Shown here piece after piece: positions 56,187 through 64,000 of a stretch of DNA of 64,000 bases. The stretch lies in NCBI GenBank assembly GCA_051530055.1, contig CM121342.1:11842001-11906000 (forward strand), read 5' to 3'. The stretch's first letter is position 1. Each line of letters opens with the position of its first letter. Source of the DNA: Neoechinorhynchus agilis. Lineage: Eukaryota; Acanthocephala. Under the pieces are notes generated by a model. That model was given only the letters and a program-made list of their open reading frames with translations, ran no database searches and was not told where the DNA came from. A program made the translations under genes and the position numbers.

Positions 56187-57312
56187 TCATAGAGAATGTG
56201 TAATTACTCGTTCTCTAACACTCTCAACATGCTCATCAATGCGTTGCTTCAACGACGGTAATGGCGGGTAGAAATGTTTAGGCGGCTTTCCTTCCTCAAG
56301 TCTTACAAAATAATGAGAATATCTGTGCCGCTCGATGTACATGGGGCCTCGCATGTGTTCACGCATCGATTTGATTACCAATGCGCGGCTCACTGCTGAA
56401 TAGCTTATCCACATGTTCGATTTGAACTCAAAGCATTCCGATTTTAGAGCCAGTTCACGGGCCTCTCTAATGGCCTTCATAAGTAGATTTCGAAAATGAA
56501 TTCTAAAGAAAACATACTCACATCCTTTATTGTGTGACCTTCGCGTGTTTTGTAGAACGATAATTGCTTTAAAGCCTCGTCTATCTCAAAAAGAAATCTC
56601 TCGCATTTTAGGCCTACAGCGCGAGACTTCTTTTGCACGGACATCCCCCTAACCTTTTAATGCAACGATAAATTAATTAAAAAAAGAGGAATCAAATTGA
56701 TGAGTTATCAAAAATTCTTATAAGATATTGCGCTTCGAAGTAACAAATTTGATAGTTTCTTTAAATACCATGACTTCCACGTGACAAATCGATAATAAGA
56801 GGATTATTGAGGTTTCCTTTTAGAGGGCCGCCTAAAAATTCGAATCTTCTTAGAATGTCTTTTAGAGAAACTACTCAAGGAAAAACGCTGCAATTTCTGC
56901 GGGATTCACGAAGAAATTTCAAAAATTAAAGAAATATATGTTTGATGTTTGAGATTAAATCCTGCTCCCTGACTGGTACGGTTCCCATTTAAAGCACGCG
57001 ACTTTGTCTTACATACCAATTGAGCAGCATACCAATACTTTTTAACGCTTCCTCGCACGAATGCTTTAATGTGATGAAAGAACTAGATTGAACATTGTTG
57101 AACGCTCTTTTTTCTATAACGTATGAACAAACCGGATTGATTTTCAGTTCATCCGGTCCAACTGGAGGGTAGACTGTTCGGTTATACTCGATCCATTTTG
57201 TTGGTTCTTTTGGGAGTTCAGTAAGGTTTTTTCTCCTTGCGAGACTGGAGCAATGTATATGAGATCTTTGTTCCAATGACGATATAACATTTTTTAAAGA
57301 GCCTAACAGCAT
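56187..57312 (-). CDS. MRPL22: Mitochondrial ribosomal protein L22 (uL22m)
   Basis: Exons 57017-57312 (ATG 57312), 56522-56648 and 56187-56474, all GT-AG introns (368 and 47 nt) joined in phase, 236 residues. A basic start suits mitochondrial import. Landmarks: KWIEYNRTVYPPVGPDE (human: KWEKYNKIVYPPQLPGE), KKSRAVGLKCERFLFEIDEA, ALKQLSFYKTREGHTIKD, REARELALKSECFEFKSNMW, HYFVRLEEGKPP and the ending VRERVITHSL (human: RSRTIVHTL). uL22m lines the exit tunnel of the large mitochondrial ribosomal subunit. Human MRPL22 has 206 residues. About 40 residues between the YPP motif and KKSRAV have no counterpart I can recall and may be lineage-specific. Same-strand neighbour of the CCDC51-like gene, with which it may share transcription. 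Confidence 0.93.
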
Positions 57313-57576
57313 GATCTAAAGTACTTGCACGTTATCGTTAGCCGAGCGCACCTCGTTGCGTTCTAGACTCAATCAGACATCATGCGAGGGAGTCTGAGTG
57401 CGTTCAAAGGCATGCGGTGGGGAAAGCAGCACCCTCGCCATAGTTCAAGGATACAGAGATCTCTATTGCCTTTATGCCAGGGTAATTCCCCTTTGGTTTG
57501 ATGAAGACCGCGTCCTAAACAACTACCTGGATGCCTAAAAAATGTCAAAACGTGATCGGCAAAGGGCTAAAGTGAC

Positions 57577-57760
57577 ACTTTTGATTGCCTCTTCAAACAT
57601 TTATCATTTCTGTAAATAATCGAGAAAATCCTTCGTAATGGTAAAGTTTTATTCTCGGATTTCAGGTAACTTTTGATTGCCTCTTCAGACTTTGATCATT
57701 TTTGTAAATAATCGAGAAAATCCTTCGTGGTGGTAAAGTTTTATCCCAGATTACAAGTAT
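57577..57760. repeat. Two tandem copies of a unit of about 92 bp
   Basis: CTTTTGATTGCCTCTTCARAC, CTGTAAATAATCGAGAAAAT and GGTAAAGTTTTAT occur twice in direct order (starting near 57578 and 57670), with about 90% identity. Confidence 0.8.
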
Positions 57761-57920
57761 TTCTTGAGTACCTTCAAAACAATTCTAATTTCTGAGAAAA
57801 ATTCCTTTCTCGGTAATGATCAATTTCTCAGTTTTTACTTAATCAGCCGGTTTAGCGTAAAATGTTATTTTCGTTGCTAACGACAATTCTTTTGTTTGGT
57901 GATATAGAGATTGACTTATT

Positions 57921-58006
57921 GATTCCTTTTCACACAATATTTCGTCCGTATCGTCGGACTTCTTTAGGTTCCGACGAAACGGACGAAATATCGTGTAAAA
58001 GTGGAA
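57921..58006. repeat. Inverted repeat (hairpin)
   Basis: GATTCCTTTTCACACAATAT and TTCGTCCGTATCGTCGG pair with CCGACGAAACGGACGAA and ATATCGTGTAAAAGTGGAAT. Arms of about 36 bp, 13-bp loop, a few mismatches. Confidence 0.75.
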
Positions 58007-58239
58007 TCATTAAATTACTTCCAATTACTCATCAAGCGGAATATAAATTCTAAGAGTATTACAGCAGTCACAAATGCATTAGGAAGACATTTTTTAATCG
58101 ATTTCGCATTTAAATCCGGTTATAGGCTTCATCTTTTGGTATCGCTTAAATTCTTTCAGAAGTTTACTCATGTGAAAAACGATAAGCTGCAGTGAGCTTT
58201 GAACGTTGCTTGTCGTGCTTTGTTTCTTTTTTAACTTAC

Positions 58240-58345
58240 AAGAAACCTTGATAAAAGCACAATATTATGCCGAAATATTGGAACCAATAATTCCAATTAG
58301 TTTTTACGCCAGATGCAAACATGAACAATTCAATCTTCAGTTTTT
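58240..58345. repeat. Family-D repeat, half element
   Basis: GCCGAAATATTGGAACCAAT, TTTTTACGCCAGATGCAAAC, ATGAACAATTCAATCTTCAG: the inverse of the right half of 36896-37089. Confidence 0.6.
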
Positions 58346-58559
58346 TTGAATGGTCAAGCGGCACTCAAAACAACGATTGCGTGATTTCTTTGCAGTTCCA
58401 ACAATGGATGTAGACCACAAGAAACTTTTTATCATTTTTTGCTGTCTTAAATTTCAGTTATTTGATAAAATTTACACGTTTTGGAAGGTAATGTTCTATG
58501 GAGCCGCGGTTTTCCTCATGCTGGCAGCATTCCCTCGTTGTACTGCGAGAGAGATGTTT

Positions 58560-60200
58560 TGTTTAATGAGTCGCACGCGGGTCCCGTTTCATCGCCACCG
58601 ACCTCCTTGCTATAGCTGAAACCAGCTGAAGTGCGGATTCTCCGAGGGCCCGAACGTTTCGATCCCGAAAGGCACAAAATGGAAGCATGTTGATGGAGGT
58701 CAGGGCTCTACTCAGGATCGCGTTGATTTCGGCATGTCTAGGCGACCGTCCGGCTGGCCGAATGCATGATAGAGCATGTAATCTTTTGGCGTCTACTTGC
58801 GAGGCACAGCGACATTCGTGTGGGAAGCAGGTGGGGGCACACAATCTCAAAGAGAAAGCTATCCGGAATGTTTCGTTGTCCTAAAGAGTCCCCAACGTTT
58901 CGGCCACGATAGCTTCCAGCCAGGCACCGGACTCCATCGAGCAAGCCATGAGTCGCGAACGTGACCTCTCGTCCAGTTGGTCTAGAAGTAATTTGTGAAC
59001 CTTCTGCACCACCGGTAAGTCCCACGATGACTGCTTTTGGTACTTCTGGGGTATTGTGGCTTGTCCTCCCATTAGGAGAGAGCATTATTAAAATGCTCTT
59101 CGTTAGACTCCGGATAGATCTTAAGGGAGTTCTCTCGACTAGCCGAAATCGAATAAAGAAAGGCCGGCAATGCGACGTCTTCCATGAGTCTGAGTCCTGA
59201 ACCTCAGTAGTCGGAAGGTAACGTCACTTGTTTCCACGAGGAATGGTCGAAATCGATATTGACGATTTGGCTGAGCTTATTCCGAAGAAGATCATTCAGA
59301 CTCCGTAGATCATCCTTGCACGCGAAGGCGGGTGCAGATCTCAGTCTGTGCAAAAACTTTGGGATGTAGAGGCAGTTTTTAATAAAAAAAACCGGCTTCG
59401 TGAGACTTTAGCTCTGAACATTTCTTACATAGTAAACTCAGGGCGGCAAAGATATTTGTTACGTCCTTCGGAACATTCTCCTTGAAAACGCATGAACCCA
59501 GGAGACTGAAGTCACAAATATTGATTCGTTTGATACCCGGAGCGACACTTTTGAATTGCTCGTATACTTGCGAGCTTTCTGTATCGTCCATGTTCAGGAG
59601 TGATCTCGATGATGCGGTTAAGATCACCCAGAAGAGAGAGGGTCGTCTCCAAGGGTGCCGTCGTTCAGGACCCACGCGTTGAAGTTCGATTTTGGTGACC
59701 TCACCAATGGATTGATTGCATCGGACCGAGGGAGTCATCCGGCTGCACTCCGCGTTGGGACCAGATAATGTTCCGATTATAAATCAGGGGTGATGGGGCG
59801 CCGTAGGCTGTGAAGAAATATTGTAGAGCCTGCGGCGTGTGCATTTTAACCTTGTCGAGTAAGGCATTCTGTTCCAGAGAATTGAAAGCATTTTTGAAGT
59901 CCACCTTCAAGACTACGCATCGATCCGTCGACGTTTCAACGAAGTTCCTTGAGGCGTGAACGATTGCTTCGGCTCGACAAGGAGAGCAACCGCCGAGTTG
60001 CGCTGAGCGCAGCAGGCAGCCAACAGTCGAAGAAACCCTTTTCGAAACGATTTTGGCCACTAAACGCCTGAGTGAATTGCCAACAGCGATGGAACGGTGC
60101 CACGGGTGGCAGGGAATAGATGCTGAGTAGGAAACGATCCTAGATTGTGGTTAAGCAAGCGATCGAACAACTTTCGCAAGGCTAGTTGGACTGAGATGCC
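58560..60200 (-). mobile_element. LINE, same family as 37.4-39.8 kb, decayed
   Basis: Minus-strand pieces from high to low coordinates: AEAIVHASRNFVETSTDRC and VVLKVDFKNAFNSLEQNALL (60000-59860), YFFTAYGAPSPL and IIWSQRGVQPDDSLGP (59800-59720), ICDFSLLGSCVFKENV (about 59520-59480), a thumb part to 58900, then ECRCASQVDAKRLHALSCIR and RSPRHAEINAILSRAL (58810-58700). The catalytic box and the nuclease core are lost or scrambled. Many frame changes. Confidence 0.7.
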
Positions 60201-60339
60201 ACTCCCAGCTGAAGTAACGGATACCATATCTGTTTTCAAGTTTGTTTTCCCTTCATATACAAGTAAGACAAAAAATAAACAATGACAATGTTTTAACAAA
60301 TATAGGTCCATAAAGGTGAATGCAGCAAAAACTTATTTA

Positions 60340-61610
60340 AGCAGTGGAAAACAACGGTCTTAAGGAAACAGGCCCATCTCTACCTTACCTTCCTTCTCTA
60401 GTCTTAGAGAGATGCTTTAGACCACACCTTGTGCAAATTTTTAATCGAAAAATTTCACCCATCCAATTCGGTTTTCGGTCAGGCTTTTCGTGTGCATCTA
60501 CGATTCTCTTCTTCATAATCCTGATGCACATTCTTCATTTATCTCTCGACTCATCCAAATCTACATTCATAAAGCTTTTGATTACATCGATCACAATCTT
60601 CTCCTTGATACATGTTCTAAATTTGGTCTTGGCGCCTGGCAAATCAAATGGTTGAAATCCTTTCCAAAGAATCGATTGTTCGCTCCCCCGTTCTTTTCAA
60701 CATTTTCTGGACGATCTTATTCCATCCTCTTCTTATTCTAAATACTTCCTGTACGCTGATGATCTGACAATCATTACGCATGCACCGGCTCCCCTCTCAC
60801 TCTCAATTACTTCTTACGAGATTTCTCACGTTCAAGCATCAAAGAACACATATATAAATGAACAACTTCTTTACAACATTTTGAAAAATTTTGCTCCTCT
60901 AAATGTCTTACCCTTAACTTAACCAAGTGCTTCGAAATCGTCCCCTCAATCTCAAATAGCCCTTCCGAACAACCGCTTCTTCCTTTTCCTATCAATCGTG
61001 TCTCCTCTGTTCGTATACTTCTTCATTTTCAAGAAAATCAAAAGTGCGACAAGCACCTATCAATTTCGTTCACGAAGGATCCATTAAACTTTATTTTCTT
61101 TAGCACCTCCGATTCCTTATACCATCGATAAAAAAATCCTTCGGGTTAGTCAAAGTATTATTTTGGTGATAATAATCCCGGTAATAGCACATTTGATTTT
61201 GATTTATTGGAAATATTTCGCGAGGTGACCTCACCTCATCAGTCATTGAATGATGCGAGATTCCTTATATTATCACCCAAAGACCTTAAAAAACTTAACA
61301 CCTTTTAGAAGCGGTGCGTTCTAATCTCGTGCCTTTAGAAAAACACCTCGCTCTAATATTTCAAAAGTATTCCGAGCGCCTTCATTCTCTTTCGCCTCAA
61401 TTTCTACCACACATTTCTCCTTTTATTCACACTTGCAATATTCGTAGCACCAAAATTTTCCATCCTTCAGTACCTTGCACAAATCTCTACCTCCGCTCTT
61501 TCTTCTTTACTGCCCAATCCTCCAAATTCGAATTGATTCGGAGAAAAGAGTGGAAAACAATAACTTTACAAGTTACAAATTTCACTAGATACCTTTTCGA
61601 TAGCTAGTAT
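60340..61610 (+). mobile_element. LINE fragment (Jockey/CR1-like), interrupted by a fold-back
   Basis: Plus-strand pieces: LPYLPSLVLERCFRPHLVQI, FNRKISPIQFGFRSGFSC (60360-60500), KAFDYIDHNLLLDTCSKFGL, then YADDLTIITHAPAPLSLS near 60750, and a C-terminal part at 61314-61607 (LEKHLALIFQKYSERLHSL, FFFTAQSSKFELI). Between them lies half a family-A fold-back (61117-61260). Frame changes are many. Confidence 0.65.
61117..61260. repeat. Family-A fold-back, half copy inside a LINE
   Basis: CATCGATAAAAAAATCCTTC, TAGTCAAAGTATTATTTTGG, AATCCCGGTAATAGCACATT, GGAAATATTTCGCGAGGTGA match the left half of 53255-53470. The other arm is missing. Confidence 0.65.
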
Positions 61611-61626
61611 TTTCTCAAATAAAACG

Positions 61627-64000
61627 TGTTATTATTATCCCGGAGGATTTTCTCTCATAAAATCTTAAATTATAAAGAATGAATTTATGTCGTAAATTGT
61701 TACTCCAATTCTTAGGAAATTTAGAGGATACGAAAATATTTGTAAATGCGCGAGAGCAAGTGGACCGTGCGAGGATCACCCAGTCAAAAGAAACATCCAT
61801 GGGCCCGAATCGAATGAACCTACGCATTGGAGTGTCGGACATACAAACCAACTCTTGGCGTAACGAAATCTCTAGGATAATTAAGAACAGCCGTCTACCG
61901 ATAAAATGTGTACTGACCATTAACGACGTCATAAGGTTCATGTTAATTTTTTCCGTGTTGTGTTGAATAAAAAAAACTATTTTTGTGCGGCGACAGTAGA
62001 CTTTTCGATCTACTGATGCCAGCTACCACAACAATTGGTGACCCCCACGCTGTCGACCGTGGTTCGACAGCAATAACGAATAGCAACTTGAATACCGTTT
62101 CTCTGAAGCTCCCCCAGTTTTGGTCACAACAACCACGAATCTGGTTCGTCCAAGCTGAGGCTCAATATTTCTATTGAAAAGATAGTTCATCATTGTTTTG
62201 TTCGAGTGGAGAAAGTAATTAAATTTAATTACTTTCTCCACTCGAACAAAAGCTCAATATTTCAACAGATGAAACAAAATATCACTACGTTACTTCTTCA
62301 CTTGATCAAGACACTGCTATAAGGAATATCGACATTCTGGAATCACCGCCAAAGTCAGGAAAGTACGCCCAGCTCAAAGAGCGCTTGCTGGAAACATATA
62401 GTTTGTCACAGAGTGAGAGGGCAAATCGAATCCTTCACATAAGGGAGCTTGGAGACGAAAAGCCTTCGGCGTTAGTGGATGAGATGCTAGCGTACCTCGA
62501 AAGCAACCCACCATGTTTCTTATTCCGCGAAATATTTCTTGAGCGCATGCCTGAGGAGATCCGATCTATTCTAGTTCATTCAAAAATAACCGAACTTCGT
62601 GAGCTTGCACGCGCTGCCGACAACATTTGGCAATCAAGGCAACTTTAGCGTCCTCAATTAAGAAAAAGATTGCGACCAAGCAAATTCCAGTAACAGTATC
62701 AGATTTATGCTATTACCACCGTAAATTTGGAGATAGAGCAAGGAAATGTAGATCACCTTGTAAGCGATCGGCGGATTTTAAATTGAAAGCCAGGCCCAAA
62801 AAACGAATTGACCGATCATTAGTAGAGGCAATGATGATCGGTCCCTCTGTCAATAGCCTCTTTTTCTTAAACGAACGCCAAACTGGACGACGGTTTCTAG
62901 TCGATACTGGTGCTGAAATCAGCGTCCTTCCAGCCACAACACTCGATAAACAGACCAAACACCCTGGCAGAGCACTTACAGCTGCAAACGGTTCAACAAT
63001 CCCAACATTCGGCAACAAGCTACTACAGTTGAATTTCGGCAAAACTCAGACGGAATGGATGTTCACTATTGCCGCGGTTAAACACCCTATCCTAGGCGCT
63101 GATTTCCTTCGACACTCAGGTTTACTGGTAGACATAAGGAATAAGCAGCTGGTTAGTGCAGAAACTTTCGCAACGATACCATTAGCCTCCGTTCCTGTAT
63201 CGATCGAATCCCTCAGCGTCGATTTCCTCTTATCGAAGAACGACGAATTTAGTAAAATTCTCGTAGATTTCCCCGATATAACGAGACCTACCTTTTCGGA
63301 CGTTTCGACCAAACATGCAGTGGAGCACATTGTTGAGACACACGGACAACCACTCCATGCTAGAACGCGACGCCTCCCGCCCAATAAACTCGCTATTACT
63401 AAATCCGAATTCAAAAATATGGAGGATCTTGGAATCATTAGACGCTCAAATAGCCAGTGGTCGTCTCCGTTGCATCTCGTACCCAAATCAGGCGGTGGAT
63501 GGCGTCCTTGTGGCGATTACCGCAGGCTAAAGATATCCGATTCCTTGAGTACAAGATTTTTCAGCTAAACTCGCTGGAACAACGATTTTCTCGAAAACAG
63601 ACCTCGTCCGAGGGTACCACCAAATTCGGTTGCGGAACAAGACATACCAAAAACTGCAATTATTAAGCCTTTTGGCCTTTTTGAATTTCTTCGTATGCCT
63701 TTCGGGTTGAAAAGTGCTGCACAAACATTCCAGCGGTTAATGGATACGGTTTGTTCAGGTATGGATTTTGCTTTCGTCTACTTAGATGATATACTGATCG
63801 CGAGTTCAAATCGATCCGAGTACAGGAAACACCTACGAACATTGTTCGATCGACTCTCAGAGTACGGCCTCGTTCTGAACCCAGATTAGTGTAAGTTCGG
63901 GGTAGAACAGATCGATTTCCTAGGACACCGTGTGAGTGGACGGGGTACAGTACCATTACCAGATAAAGTAAGCGCGATTCGCAGTTTCCCTCCTCCAACA
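61627..64000 (+). mobile_element. Gypsy-family LTR element, 5' part, runs off the window (fossil)
   Basis: A left LTR probably spans about 61627-62030 (its start is a guess; AATAAA at 61967), followed by the primer-binding region AATTGGTGACCCCCACG (62033-62049). Gag begins with the LPQFWSQQPRIWFVQAEAQY motif, continues at 62385-62648 and gives way to pol: protease (FLVDTGAEISVLPA, near 62885), reverse transcriptase start (RRLPPNKLAITKSEFKNMED; GGWRPCGDYRRLK) and the catalytic FVYLDDILIASS near 63770. Only one LTR lies inside the window, so age cannot be judged. The copy is broken, with several breaks. A perfect palindrome sits in its gag region. Confidence 0.8.
62196..62251. repeat. Perfect 56-bp palindrome in the Gypsy gag region
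   Basis: Both halves (28 bp each) are exact reverse complements, centred between 62223 and 62224, with no loop: TTTTGTTCGAGTGGAGAAAG on the left, CTTTCTCCACTCGAACAAAA on the right. The segment from 62172 to 62251 lies between two copies of GCTCAATATTTC (62160-62171 and 62252-62263). Confidence 0.95.

Larger units (their letters stand above)
57313..58559. other. Repeat-bearing spacer
   Basis: Upstream of MRPL22. Contains a short tandem duplication (57577-57760), a hairpin (57921-58006) and a family-D repeat half (58240-58345). No gene seen. Confidence 0.5.

Noticed and set aside
61679-61966. 95-codon plus frame starting with ATG
   Set aside because: Lies in the probable LTR of the right-end Gypsy element and resembles no protein.

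Overview
This is nuclear DNA of a metazoan, most likely an invertebrate and possibly an arthropod or other ecdysozoan. The grounds are host genes split by very short introns (about 38-120 nt, most near 50), two tRNA-Asn(GUU) genes, animal-type genes (UBR7, NPL4, UNC-50, MRPL22, a CCDC51-like gene, an EGF-repeat membrane protein, Tudor-like genes), and a mix of Gypsy LTR elements, LINEs, Penelope-like elements (PLEs), tRNA-derived SINEs and fold-back repeats. The species cannot be read from the sequence.

Layout. 1-4.9 kb is old mobile DNA: a LINE with a restriction-like endonuclease, a SINE, two PLE fragments and Gypsy scraps. 5.5-11.6 kb (minus) is a single-pass membrane protein with about 31 nearly identical calcium-binding EGF modules in one exon, plus 5' exons reconstructed here. 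13.0-13.4 kb is a small unrecognised gene, followed by SINEs. 15.7-16.8 kb is UBR7. 17.2-24.0 kb is a fossil Gypsy element split by a 3.2-kb LINE with a clear 12-bp target-site duplication. Two tandem tRNA-Asn genes follow, then NPL4 (25.0-27.0 kb, minus) and a six-exon UNC-50 gene (27.6-28.7 kb, minus). 30.3-34.5 kb is a young Gypsy-family element with 155-bp LTRs and a 5-bp target-site duplication. 35.5-36.1 kb is a predicted secreted or anchored orphan protein; 37.4-39.8 kb is another LINE.

40.4-43.8 kb and 48.7-52.1 kb are a recent direct duplication, each copy holding one single-exon gene for a 710-residue protein with two Tudor-like modules. Between the copies lie an aldo-keto reductase gene, a LINE fragment and a large inverted SINE pair that could fold into a hairpin of about 336 bp. 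The right end holds PLE and LINE debris, a close pair of mitochondrial genes (MRPL22 and a CCDC51/MITOK-like gene, minus), more LINEs, and the 5' part of a Gypsy element that runs off the window and carries a perfect 56-bp palindrome.

The host genes are ordinary housekeeping genes with no shared pathway, except the two adjacent mitochondrial genes, and NPL4 with UBR7, which both belong to the ubiquitin system. The least ordinary things are the homogenised EGF array, the Tudor-gene duplication flanked by SINEs, the inverted SINE pair next to it, and the palindrome. Exon joins were made by eye from splice signals and reading phase. No search was run.
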